A stretch of 64,000 nucleotides of DNA from JAHRAW01 sp028066695 (GTDB lineage Bacteria; Pseudomonadota; Gammaproteobacteria; Arenicellales; Poriferihabitantaceae). The DNA lies in NCBI GenBank assembly GCA_963457535.1, contig OY734803.1, positions 1,736,001 to 1,800,000 on the forward strand, read 5' to 3'. This document shows, in pieces, positions 1 through 8,074 of this stretch (within the stretch, counting starts at the first letter, position 1; each line of letters opens with the position of its first letter). The position numbers and the translations under genes were made by a program. The notes beneath the pieces are model-generated. The model saw nothing but the letters and a program-made list of their open reading frames with translations. It was not told the DNA's origin and made no database searches.

Positions 1-2
1 CG

Positions 3-410
3 GTCAGCCGCTGGCAGCGCGACCTGAGCGATTCCACCGCGCTGCGCAACCTCGGCGTCGCCGTCGGCCACTCCATGCTCGCGCTCGCGGCGAGCGTCAA
101 AGGTCTGTCGCAACTGGAATTGAATGCAGCGCAACTTCGCGATGACTTGGAGCGCAACTGGGAGGTGCTGGCCGAGGCGGTGCAAACGGTGATGCGCCGC
201 CATGGAGTCGCGCGCCCGTATGAAAAACTCAAGGAGTTGATGCGCGGCGGCGCAACGCGCGATGACTTGCGCGCATTCATAGGGAAGTTGGAAATTCCCG
301 CGGAAGCGAAGCGGCGCCTGCTGGAAATGACGCCGGCGAATTACACCGGCCGCGCCGCCGAAGCCGCGGCGAAATGGAGCGCCGGCGCCACGAGCATGAG
401 GCGCGGCTGA
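3..410 (+). CDS. purB: adenylosuccinate lyase, C-terminal part (5' end outside window)
   Basis: Purine biosynthesis enzyme that splits SAICAR and adenylosuccinate to release fumarate. The reading frame is open from base 3 and runs to TGA at 408-410, giving about 135 residues. These match the C-terminal helical region of the PurB family, including SRWQRDLSDS, the NWEVLAEAVQTVMRR segment and the closing MTPANYTGRA block. The catalytic loops are upstream of the window. The stop codon overlaps the pyrD start (TGATG), so the two are probably translationally coupled. Identification rests on recognising these family motifs. Confidence 0.93.
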   Translation, partial: VSRWQRDLSDSTALRNLGVAVGHSMLALAASVKGLSQLELNAAQLRDDLERNWEVLAEAVQTVMRRHGVARPYEKLKELMRGGATRDDLRAFIGKLEIPAEAKRRLLEMTPANYTGRAAEAAAKWSAGATSMRRG

Positions 411-1498
411 TGGCAATCTATTCAGGCCTGCGGCGCATGCTGTTCGCGCTGGAGGCCGAGACCTCGCACGACTTCGCCCTCGCCGCGCTGGCAGGCGCGT
501 CGCGCAGCCGCATCGCGACCGCGCTGCTGGCGAAATGCAACCGCCGCCGCGATTTGCCGCGCAAAGTCATGGGCATCAATTTCCCGAATCCGGTGGGACT
601 CGCCGCCGGCCTGGACAAGCGCGCGCGCGCATGCAACGCGCTGCACGCGCTCGGTTTCGGCTGGGTGGAACTCGGCGCGGTAACGCCGCTGCCGCAGCCG
701 GGCAATCCGAAGCCGCGAATCTTTCGGCTGCCCGAACAGCGCGCGCTGATCAACCGCATGGGTTTCAACAGCGGCGGCCTCGCGAGTTTCGTCCGCAACC
801 TCGCGCGCGCCGCGCCCGGCATCGTCAAGGGGGTCAACATCGGCAAGAACGCGGCGACCGCGATGGACGACGCGCACGCCGACTACGCGGCCTGCATGGA
901 GGCGGTGCACATGCACGCCGATTACATCTCGGTCAACATTTCTTCGCCGAACACGCAGGGCCTGCGCGATCTGCAGGAGGAGGGCGCGCTTGCGCCGCTG
1001 CTCGCCGCGCTCAACCGCAAACGCGGCGAATTGGCCGAGGCGAGCGGGCGGCGCGTGCCGCTGGTGCTGAAAATCGCGCCCGACCTCGGCGGCGGCGCGC
1101 TGGACGCGCTTGCCGGAGTCGCGCGCAAACACCGCATAGACGGCATCGCCGCGACCAACACCACGCTGGCGCGCGACGGAATCGGACGGCACGCGCTCGC
1201 CGGCGAAGTCGGCGGACTGAGCGGCGCGCCGCTCGGCGCGCGCGCGACCGAGACGGTGGCGCGGCTGTCGCGCAATTTGCAGGGCGAGATTCCGATCATC
1301 GGCGTCGGCGGCATTGATTCGGCCGAAGACGCGCTGGAAAAATTTGAGGCGGGCGCCGAATTGGTGCAGATTTACACCGGCTTCATCTACCGCGGCCCGC
1401 GGCTCATCGGCGAAATCGTTGAGCGGCTGCGCGCCCGGCAAGCGCGGCCCGCGGAAAAAAATGTACACTCGGCGAACCCGAAGGCGCGCTGCGCATGA
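410..1498 (+). CDS. pyrD: dihydroorotate dehydrogenase (quinone), class 2
   Basis: Oxidises dihydroorotate to orotate in pyrimidine synthesis and passes electrons to quinone at the inner membrane. 362 aa from the ATG at 410, chosen because it overlaps the purB stop and gives the usual class 2 N-terminus (MAIYSGLRRMLFALEAE). An upstream in-frame ATG at 374 lies inside purB and is less likely. FMN-barrel motifs are present: NFPNPVGLAAGLDK, NRMGFNSGG, and the SVNISSPNTQGLR segment holding the catalytic serine of class 2 enzymes. GVGGI and YTGF close the barrel. The end overlaps argH by ATGA. Confidence 0.96.
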   Translation: MAIYSGLRRMLFALEAETSHDFALAALAGASRSRIATALLAKCNRRRDLPRKVMGINFPNPVGLAAGLDKRARACNALHALGFGWVELGAVTPLPQPGNPKPRIFRLPEQRALINRMGFNSGGLASFVRNLARAAPGIVKGVNIGKNAATAMDDAHADYAACMEAVHMHADYISVNISSPNTQGLRDLQEEGALAPLLAALNRKRGELAEASGRRVPLVLKIAPDLGGGALDALAGVARKHRIDGIAATNTTLARDGIGRHALAGEVGGLSGAPLGARATETVARLSRNLQGEIPIIGVGGIDSAEDALEKFEAGAELVQIYTGFIYRGPRLIGEIVERLRARQARPAEKNVHSANPKARCA

Positions 1499-2919
1499 GC
1501 AAGAAAAACCCCGGCAAAAAATCCGCGAACAAAATGTGGGGCGGCCGTTTCTCGGCCGCGACGCACGCGCGCATGGAAAAGTTTTCCGCGTCGGTCGGCG
1601 TTGACCGCCGCCTCGCGCGCCACGACATCGCCGGTTCAGTCGCGCATGCGCGCATGCTGGCCGCGGCCGGCGTGCTGAGCGCGGACGAATGCAAGCGCAT
1701 TGAAGACGGCCTGCGCGAAATCGCCGCGCAAATTGAACGCGGCGAGTTTGAGTGGTCGGAGGCGCATGAAGATGTTCATATGAACATTGAGGCGAAACTG
1801 ACCGAAATGATCGGAGACGCCGGAAAAAAACTGCACACCGCGCGCTCGCGCAACGATCAGGTCGCTACCGACATGCGGCTGTGGCTGCGCGGAGAAATCG
1901 ACCGAATGTGCGGCGCGCTCGGCGCGCTGCAGCGCGCGCTCGTGGAGAGCGCGGCGAAAGAGGCGGCGACCATCATGCCCGGCTTCACCCACATGCAGTG
2001 CGCGCAGCCGGTGACTTTCGGCCACCACCTGCTCGCCTGGAACGAAATGCTGCAGCGCGACTACGAGCGACTGCGCGAATGCCGCGCCCGCGCCAACGCG
2101 TCTCCGCTCGGCAGCGCGGCGCTCGCCGGCACCGGCTTCGCCATCAACCGCGAAATGACCGCGGCCGAATTGGGTTTCGCGCGCGTCTGCAACAATTCGC
2201 TGGACGCGGTTTCCGACCGCGATTTCGCCGTGGAGTTTTGCGCGCACGCGGCGCTCTTGATGGTGCATCTGTCGCGCATGGCCGAAGAGTTGGTGCTGTG
2301 GTCGTCTGACGCGTTCGCGTTTGTGGATTTGGGAGACGCGTTTTGCACCGGCTCCAGCATCATGCCGCAAAAGAAAAATCCCGACGCGGCCGAACTCATC
2401 CGCGGAAAATGCGCGCGCGTCTGCGGCAACCTGAGCGCGCTGCTGATGCTGATGAAGGCGCAGCCGCTCGCCTACAACCGCGACAATCAGGAGGACAAGG
2501 AGGCGCTTTTTGACAGCGCCGACACCGCGCTCGCCTGCCTGGAAGTGTTCGCGGAAATGGCCGCGCACATGAAACCGCGCCGCGAAAACATGCGCGCCGC
2601 GGCCGCGCGCGGCCACGCCACCGCGACCGACCTCGCCGACTACCTCGCCGCCAAGGGCGTGCCGTTTCGCGACGCGCACGAGGCGGTCGGCAAGGCGGTC
2701 GCGTTTGCGCTGGAAAACAATTTGGAACTGGCGCAAATCAAAACCGAAGACCTGCGGCGTTTTTGCCCGGCGGTGGAGGACGATGTGCAGGCCGCGCTCA
2801 GTTTGGAAGGCTCGGTCGCCGCGCGCGACCACGCCGGCGGCACCGCGCCGGCGCAAGTGGCGAAAGCGGCGAAGGCCGCGCTGCAACTGCTGGATGCGCG
2901 CAAGGAGGCCGGCGAATGA
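1495..2919 (+). CDS. argH: argininosuccinate lyase
   Basis: Last step of arginine synthesis, splitting argininosuccinate to arginine and fumarate. 474 aa, close to the family's usual length. Motifs include KMWGGRFS at the N-terminus, HTARSRNDQVATD, GFTHMQCAQPV and the fumarase/lyase signature GSSIMPQKKNPD with the flexible catalytic-serine loop. It starts in an ATGA overlap with pyrD and ends in an ATGA overlap with lptM, so purB-pyrD-argH-lptM-lysA appears to be one transcription unit mixing purine, pyrimidine, arginine and lysine genes. Confidence 0.97.
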   Translation: MSKKNPGKKSANKMWGGRFSAATHARMEKFSASVGVDRRLARHDIAGSVAHARMLAAAGVLSADECKRIEDGLREIAAQIERGEFEWSEAHEDVHMNIEAKLTEMIGDAGKKLHTARSRNDQVATDMRLWLRGEIDRMCGALGALQRALVESAAKEAATIMPGFTHMQCAQPVTFGHHLLAWNEMLQRDYERLRECRARANASPLGSAALAGTGFAINREMTAAELGFARVCNNSLDAVSDRDFAVEFCAHAALLMVHLSRMAEELVLWSSDAFAFVDLGDAFCTGSSIMPQKKNPDAAELIRGKCARVCGNLSALLMLMKAQPLAYNRDNQEDKEALFDSADTALACLEVFAEMAAHMKPRRENMRAAAARGHATATDLADYLAAKGVPFRDAHEAVGKAVAFALENNLELAQIKTEDLRRFCPAVEDDVQAALSLEGSVAARDHAGGTAPAQVAKAAKAALQLLDARKEAGE

Positions 2920-3044
2920 AAAAATTGCCGCTGGCGGCTTTAATTGCCGCCGGCTTTTTGCTGGCGTCATGCGGCCAGAGCGGGCCGCTGTATTTGCCGG
3001 GCGGCGAACCGGCGCAGTCGGCCGCTCCGGTCTCCGCTGAATAA
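2916..3044 (+). CDS. lptM: small lipoprotein LptM (YifL-like)
   Basis: 42-aa lipoprotein. It has a signal peptide (MKKLPLAALIAAGFLL) followed by the lipobox LASC at residues 16-19, then GQSGPLYLPG, the hallmark of the LptM/YifL family. LptM in enterobacteria binds and helps mature the LPS transport complex LptDE in the outer membrane. The position immediately upstream of lysA is typical for Gammaproteobacteria. It starts inside argH (ATGA) and its TAA directly abuts the lysA ATG at 3045. Family assignment is strong. The LPS role is inferred from homologues. Confidence 0.88.
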   Translation: MKKLPLAALIAAGFLLASCGQSGPLYLPGGEPAQSAAPVSAE

Positions 3045-4301
3045 ATGGACCATTTCCAATACGCCGGCGACGCTCTGCACGCCGAGCAAGTGCCGCTCGC
3101 CGAAATCGCGGCGCGCGCCGGCACGCCATGTTATGTGTATTCGCGCGCGACCATAGAGCGGCACTGGCGCGCGTTTGACGAGGCTTTCGGCGGCCATCCG
3201 CACCGGATTTGTTACGCGGTCAAAGCCAACGGCAACCTCGCGGTGCTCAACCTGCTGGCGCGCCTCGGCTCCGGGTTTGACATCGTCTCCGGCGGCGAAT
3301 TGCGCCGCGTCATCGCGGCCGGCGGCGACCCGGGCAAAACGATTTTCTCCGGCGTCGGCAAACAGGACTGGGAAATTCGCGAGGCGCTCGCCGCCGGCAT
3401 CGCCTGCTTCAACATTGAGTCGGAAAGCGAGGCCGGGCGCGTAAGCGCGCTCGCCGCCGAGCACGGCCGCCCCGCGGCGATTTCGGTGCGGCTGAACCCG
3501 GATGTGGACGCGAAAGCGCATCCCTATCTTTCCACCGGCCTGCGCGAAAACAAATTCGGCGTGGACGCCGCGCGCGCCGCCGAAATTTACCGCCGCGCGC
3601 ACGCCGACCCCAACCTGCGCATCAGCGGAGTCGCCTGCCACATCGGCTCGCAGTTGACCGACCTCGCGCCCTACCGCGATGCGCTGCGCCGCGTTTTGGA
3701 TTTCGCCGATGAACTCGCCGGCCTCGGCATTGAAATAGACCACATTGATTTCGGCGGCGGCCTCGGCGTGCGCTACCGCGACGAAACGCCGCCGACTCCG
3801 GCCGAATACTGCGAAGTGATCACGCGCGAAATGCGCGCGCGCAAAAAAACGCTGCCGGTTGTGATTGAGCCCGGCCGCGCGATTCTCGGCAACGCCGGCG
3901 TGCTGCTGACGCGCGTGCTTTGCATCAAGCGCGGCGCGGTCTCCGACTTTTGCGTGGTGGACGCCGGCATGAACGACTTGCTGCGCCCGGCGCTTTACCA
4001 GGCCTACCAGGAAATCGTGGAAGTGGAGCGGCGCCCGCGCGGCGAGGCGGCGCAATACGACGTGGTCGGCCCGGTCTGCGAGAGCGGCGACTTCCTCGGC
4101 AAGGCGCGCCGCCTGAATGTCCGCGAATCCGACCTGCTCGCGGTGCGCACCGCCGGCGCCTACGCCGCGGTCATGTCCTCAAACTACAACGCCCGCCCGC
4201 GCCCGCCCGAAGTCATCGTTGACGGCGGCGAATTCCACCTCGCGCGAGCGCGCGAGTCGCTGGAGGATTTGCACCGGGGCGAGCGCGTGCTGCCGGAGTA
4301 G
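3045..4301 (+). CDS. lysA: diaminopimelate decarboxylase
   Basis: PLP-dependent decarboxylation of meso-diaminopimelate to L-lysine. 418 aa. The PLP lysine lies in CYAVKANGN near residue 60. The phosphate/glycine loop is GGGLGVRY, and the C-terminal active-site cysteine is in the CESGDFLGK motif. The alanine-racemase-like barrel is followed by the beta domain ending in VDGGEFHLAR. Start at 3045 directly follows the lptM stop with no spacer. It converges on the 5'-nucleotidase gene with 8 bp between stops and no obvious terminator hairpin. Confidence 0.97.
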   Translation: MDHFQYAGDALHAEQVPLAEIAARAGTPCYVYSRATIERHWRAFDEAFGGHPHRICYAVKANGNLAVLNLLARLGSGFDIVSGGELRRVIAAGGDPGKTIFSGVGKQDWEIREALAAGIACFNIESESEAGRVSALAAEHGRPAAISVRLNPDVDAKAHPYLSTGLRENKFGVDAARAAEIYRRAHADPNLRISGVACHIGSQLTDLAPYRDALRRVLDFADELAGLGIEIDHIDFGGGLGVRYRDETPPTPAEYCEVITREMRARKKTLPVVIEPGRAILGNAGVLLTRVLCIKRGAVSDFCVVDAGMNDLLRPALYQAYQEIVEVERRPRGEAAQYDVVGPVCESGDFLGKARRLNVRESDLLAVRTAGAYAAVMSSNYNARPRPPEVIVDGGEFHLARARESLEDLHRGERVLPE

Positions 4302-4309
4302 GGGCTCGC

Positions 4310-5212
4310 TCACTCATTCACCACGCCATGCGGCACATGCCCGGTCGGCACATGGCGGCGCGCCGAGTCGCAGTGGCCGCGCTGGTCATCAAAGAAAATG
4401 TCGGCGCCGAAGGCCTGCAGGAATTCGCCCTTGTCCATGCCGCCGAGAAAATAACTTTCGTCTATGCGGATGTCCCAGGCGCGCAAGGTTTTGATCACGC
4501 GCTCGTGCGCCGGCGCGGCGCGGGCGGTGATAAGAGCGGTGCGCACCGGGGAGTTTTGCGGGTCGTAGTTGCCCTGAATGGCGTGCAGTCCGGCGAGAAC
4601 TTTTTTGAAGGGGCCGCCGGGCAGCGGGCTGTCGGCCTTGGTTTTTTCGGCGTCGGAAAATGCCTGCAACCCGCCCTCCTGAAAAACTTTTTCGGCTTCG
4701 TCGGAAAACAGCACCGCGTCGGCGTCAAACGCGATCTTCAATTGCTTTGAGCCGCCCGCGCCGACCTGCGACGGCAAAATGGTCGCGGCCGCGGCGCCGG
4801 CATCCAGCGCCTCGCGCACATCCGACGGGTCGGCCGACAAAAACAAATCGGCGCCGAACGATTTGACATAGTGCGAAGTCGGCTGCCCGCCGGTGAAGGC
4901 GGCGCGGCTGATTTGCAGGCCGTAGTGCTGGATGGAATTGAAAATGCGCAGACCGGTGTCGGCGCTGTTGCGCGAGATCAAAACGATCTCCACCATTTGG
5001 TGTTTTCCGCCGCCGCCGTCATTCAGCGCGAGAAATTTTTCCACCATCGCAAACGCGACGCCGCGCTCCAGCGGCTCGGCCTCGCGCGCGATTTGGTAGT
5101 CGGCATACGCGTCCAGCCCGCGCTTTTCATACACCTCGTGGCTCGCCTCCAGATCAAACAGCGCGCGCGACGAAATCGCGATGACCAGCGTGTTTTCAAA
5201 ACTCGGTTTCAT
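4310..5212 (-). CDS. cytosolic 5'-nucleotidase family protein
   Basis: 300 aa. Resembles the 5'-nucleotidase family (Pfam 5_nucleotid/NT5-type) that dephosphorylates nucleoside monophosphates in the cytosol. Visible motifs are LVIAISSRALFDLE near the N-terminus, IVLISRNSADTGLRIFNSI, the GGQPTSHY segment and a DxD catalytic pair in IAFDADAVLFSDEAE. The C-terminus has SYFLGGMDKGEFL and ADIFFDDQ. ATG at 5212 is chosen because it overlaps the aroE stop (ATGA). A longer in-frame start at 5269 would lie inside aroE. Last gene of a three-gene minus-strand run with aroE and the TPK-like gene. Confidence 0.85.
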   Translation of the reverse strand: MKPSFENTLVIAISSRALFDLEASHEVYEKRGLDAYADYQIAREAEPLERGVAFAMVEKFLALNDGGGGKHQMVEIVLISRNSADTGLRIFNSIQHYGLQISRAAFTGGQPTSHYVKSFGADLFLSADPSDVREALDAGAAAATILPSQVGAGGSKQLKIAFDADAVLFSDEAEKVFQEGGLQAFSDAEKTKADSPLPGGPFKKVLAGLHAIQGNYDPQNSPVRTALITARAAPAHERVIKTLRAWDIRIDESYFLGGMDKGEFLQAFGADIFFDDQRGHCDSARRHVPTGHVPHGVVNE

Positions 5213-6063
5213 GATTCGCTCCGAAGCGCGCCGAGCACCGGCGCGGTGTCCGGGCGGCGGCGGTGCCACAGGTAAAAGGATTCGGCGGCCTGTTCCACCA
5301 GCATGCCGAGCCCGTCGCCGGCGCGCGCCGCGCCGCTGGCGAGCGCCCAGCGCGTGAACGCGGTGGTTTCGCCGGCCGGCGCGTAGAGCATGTCATAGGC
5401 GAATGCGCCGCGCAGGCAGTTCGCGTCAATGTCCGGCGCTTCGCCATGCAGGCCGGCGGACGAGCCGTGAATGACCAGGTCAAACACTTCGCCTTTGACT
5501 TCGCCGAGGCCGCAGCCGCGAATGCCGCCGCCGAAATCTTTTGCAAGTGCGCGCGCTTTTTGCGCGGTGCGGTTTGCCACGGTGATGTTTTTCGGCGCGC
5601 ATTGCGACAGCGGCTGCAGCACGCCGCGTACTGCGCCGCCGGCGCCGAGCAGCAGCACGCGCTTGCCGGCGATTTGCATGCCGAGGTTGTGTTCAATGTC
5701 GCGCACCAAACCCGCGCCGTCGGTGTTGTCGCCGAACACCGCGCCCTCTTCAAAGCGCAATGTGTTGACCGCGCCGGCGTTTTGCGCGCGCGCGCTGACG
5801 GTGTTGCCCGGGCGGCCACAGAGTTGCCGCGCTTCCAACTTGAACGGCAGCGTTACATTCAGCCCGGCGCCGCCGCGCGCGGTGAAGTGGCTGACCGCCT
5901 GTTCAAAACCGCCGGCGTCCACTTGAATGCGCCCGTATTCCAGCGCGATGCCGAATTGCTGCGCGAACATTTGGTGGATTTGCGGCGAGCGGCTGTGCGC
6001 GACCGGATTGCCGATGACGGCGAAGCGGGCGGTTTGCGCTTGAAAGTCAAAAGGGTCGGTCAT
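5209..6063 (-). CDS. aroE: shikimate dehydrogenase
   Basis: NADPH-dependent reduction of 3-dehydroshikimate in the aromatic amino-acid pathway. 284 aa from the ATG at 6063 (MTDPFDFQAQTARFAVIGNP). The substrate pocket is marked by HSRSPQIH, the catalytic lysine by LNVTLPFK and the catalytic aspartate by GDNTDGAG. The Rossmann loop is LLLGAGGAVRG, and the C-terminus carries the GDGLGMLVEQAAESF motif. It overlaps both neighbours by 4 bp (ATGA), pointing to one polycistronic message with the TPK-like gene upstream and the nucleotidase downstream. Confidence 0.96.
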   Translation of the reverse strand: MTDPFDFQAQTARFAVIGNPVAHSRSPQIHQMFAQQFGIALEYGRIQVDAGGFEQAVSHFTARGGAGLNVTLPFKLEARQLCGRPGNTVSARAQNAGAVNTLRFEEGAVFGDNTDGAGLVRDIEHNLGMQIAGKRVLLLGAGGAVRGVLQPLSQCAPKNITVANRTAQKARALAKDFGGGIRGCGLGEVKGEVFDLVIHGSSAGLHGEAPDIDANCLRGAFAYDMLYAPAGETTAFTRWALASGAARAGDGLGMLVEQAAESFYLWHRRRPDTAPVLGALRSES

Positions 6064-6713
6064 GTTTTTTCGCCGCGGCATTGCGGCAGGAAAATAAAAA
6101 CGGGCCCGCGCGCGCGCAGGGTGATTTCGCCGAAGCCGCGGTTGCTGAGCCCGAGCGAGGTCAGCGGCGCGATCTTGGTCGGCGCCGCCAGCGGATATTG
6201 GCACGCGCCGCCGAGTTGCACTTCGGTCGCCTCAAACGCGGCCAGGCTGAACACCCCGTCGGCGGAAAATTTCCACTCGCCTTCGGAGTAGCCGAACACG
6301 CTGTCGTCAAATTGCGCGCGCGCCGGCGGTTTCGCCGCGGACAAAAAGCGGTGGACTTCGCCGAGGTTAAATAATTCATGGTCGCGCCGCGCGCCGAGAA
6401 ATCCGCGCAGCGCCACCTCGCCGAAACGCGCCGGAAGATTCCGCAGCACATAGGCCAAGTCGGAATGGTCTTTTTCCTCCGGCAAATACTGGTCCAGCGC
6501 GCCGCGCGCCGAGTCGCCGTCGCCGACCGCAAAACCGCCGCGAAAACTTCCGCCCGCGTCGCGGTGATTTGCGCCGCCGTCAATCCACACCAGCGGTTCT
6601 TCCGGGCGCACTTCATCGGGGCCGGCACCGGCGCCGGATTCGGGCGGCAGCGGCCCCACCAGCGTGATTCGCCGCGCGTTTTCAAAGCGGCGCAGATATT
6701 CATCCAAAGACAT
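6060..6713 (-). CDS. thiamine-pyrophosphokinase-like protein
   Basis: 217 aa. The order of motifs follows thiamine diphosphokinase: WIDGGANHRD, GDGDSARG (family usually GDFDS), EKDHSDLAYVL (family usually KDxTDxE) and GFLGARRDHELFN (family GxxGGRxDH). This places it in the TPK fold, but two metal or substrate motifs deviate, so it may phosphorylate a different substrate or have reduced activity. Start at 6713 is chosen over an in-frame codon at 6767 because it leaves a normal intergenic space to the divergent RND operon. First gene of the minus-strand operon with aroE. Confidence 0.7.
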   Translation of the reverse strand: MSLDEYLRRFENARRITLVGPLPPESGAGAGPDEVRPEEPLVWIDGGANHRDAGGSFRGGFAVGDGDSARGALDQYLPEEKDHSDLAYVLRNLPARFGEVALRGFLGARRDHELFNLGEVHRFLSAAKPPARAQFDDSVFGYSEGEWKFSADGVFSLAAFEATEVQLGGACQYPLAAPTKIAPLTSLGLSNRGFGEITLRARGPVFIFLPQCRGEKT

Positions 6714-6768
6714 GTAAACTTTGCGTAAACTCGCGGCCCGTTCGCCCGGCGAAACTGCAAATATCAAT

Positions 6769-6792
6769 TATAATCCCGGCGTAAATTATAAT
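6769..6792 (+). promoter_or_regulatory. tandem TATAAT boxes upstream of the RND operon
   Basis: Two copies of an AATTATAATCCCGG-type unit lie 18 bp apart, each containing a perfect TATAAT (6769-6774 and 6787-6792), 25-45 bp before the efflux adaptor ATG. No good -35 hexamer is seen at 16-18 bp from either box. They may be alternative -10 elements, or a repeated operator that happens to contain the consensus. Confidence 0.4.
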
Positions 6793-6817
6793 CCCCGGCG
6801 GCGAACCGGACACGCAG

Positions 6818-8074
6818 ATGCGAACCATTACCATACCCCCCAAACTGATGAAATTCGCGCTGCCGCTCGGCATTTTGCTGGGCGGTTTGCTGCTGGTCGT
6901 GCTGTTCATTATCACTGCCGACAAACCCGAGCCGCTGCAGTCGGCCGACCGCGCGCCGGTGGTGTCGGTGCAGGTCGTGGAAAAAGCGCCGGTGTCGCCG
7001 ATGCTGCGCATTTTCGGCGAGGTGGAATCGCCGAAAAACAGCATTCTCACCGCCGCGGTGGAGGCCGACATCATTTCGGTGGAAGTGCTGGAAGGCGACG
7101 CGGTCAAGCGCGGGCAGGCGCTCATCGTCATGGACGACGGCGACGCCGAACTGGCGATGCGCGAGCGCGCCGCCGATTTGGCGGAAATTGAAGCGCTGAT
7201 TGAAAGCGACAAAGTGAAGCGCCGCACCGACCGCGACTCGCTGAAAGCCGAGGAGTCGCTGCTGGAATTGGCGCGCAAAAAAGTCGCGCGCGCAAAACAA
7301 CTGGCGCAGTCGCAACTCGGTTCGGAAGCCGCGCTGGACGACGCGCTTCGCGACGAGCAAACCCAGTTGCTCGCGGTGGCGCAGCGCCGCCAGGCGATCA
7401 ACGACGCCGCGCCGCGCCGCGCGCAACTCACCGCGCGCCGCGACAAAGCCGCGGCCGCGGTGCGCCGCGCCGAGCGCGAGCGCGAGCGGGCGCGCGTGGC
7501 CGCGCCGTTTGACGGGCGCGTCACCGAAATCATGGCCGCGCCCGGCGACCGCGCCGCGCGCGGCGAGCAACTGGTGCAGTTGTATGACGACTCGCAACTG
7601 GAAGTGCGCGCGCAAGTGCCCGATGTGCATGTGCCGCTGCTGCGCCGCGCGCTGGATTCCGGGCGCAAGGTGAGCGCGCTGGTGCTCGGCGAAGGCGGCG
7701 GCATCAATCTGCGCCTGCACCGCCTGTCGGCGAATGTGGACGAAGGGCAGGGCGGCATTGACGCGTTCTTTCGCGCCGAGGACGGCGCGCGCCTGCCGGT
7801 GCTCGGCGACACCGTGGAAGTGCGCCTGGAATTGCCGCCGCTCAGCGGCGCGCTCGCGGTGTCGCCGGATTCGCTGTATGGAAACGGGCGCGTCTATGTG
7901 GTGCGCGACGGCGTGCTGCAGTCGCACCCGGTGCGCCGCCTCGGGCAGCGGCAGGTGGACGGGCGGCAGATGCTGATCGTCTCCGGCGAAGGTTTTGAAG
8001 ACGGAGACGAAATTTTAAGTTCGCGCCTGCCGCAGGCGGTGAGCGGGCTGCGCGTCAAAGTGGTGCGCGAATGA
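6818..8074 (+). CDS. RND efflux periplasmic adaptor (MFP/HlyD family)
   Basis: 418 aa, inner-membrane-anchored adaptor linking an RND pump to an outer-membrane channel. One N-terminal membrane segment (about residues 10-30) is followed by a lipoyl-like half (FGEVESPKNS), a coiled-coil hairpin rich in Glu/Arg/Ala (about 105-220), the second lipoyl half with VAAPFDGRVTEI, and beta-barrel/MP domains. The absence of a lipobox cysteine indicates anchoring by the membrane helix. It overlaps the pump gene by ATGA. No outer-membrane factor gene is adjacent, so the complex presumably uses one encoded elsewhere. Substrate unknown. Confidence 0.92.
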   Translation: MRTITIPPKLMKFALPLGILLGGLLLVVLFIITADKPEPLQSADRAPVVSVQVVEKAPVSPMLRIFGEVESPKNSILTAAVEADIISVEVLEGDAVKRGQALIVMDDGDAELAMRERAADLAEIEALIESDKVKRRTDRDSLKAEESLLELARKKVARAKQLAQSQLGSEAALDDALRDEQTQLLAVAQRRQAINDAAPRRAQLTARRDKAAAAVRRAERERERARVAAPFDGRVTEIMAAPGDRAARGEQLVQLYDDSQLEVRAQVPDVHVPLLRRALDSGRKVSALVLGEGGGINLRLHRLSANVDEGQGGIDAFFRAEDGARLPVLGDTVEVRLELPPLSGALAVSPDSLYGNGRVYVVRDGVLQSHPVRRLGQRQVDGRQMLIVSGEGFEDGDEILSSRLPQAVSGLRVKVVRE

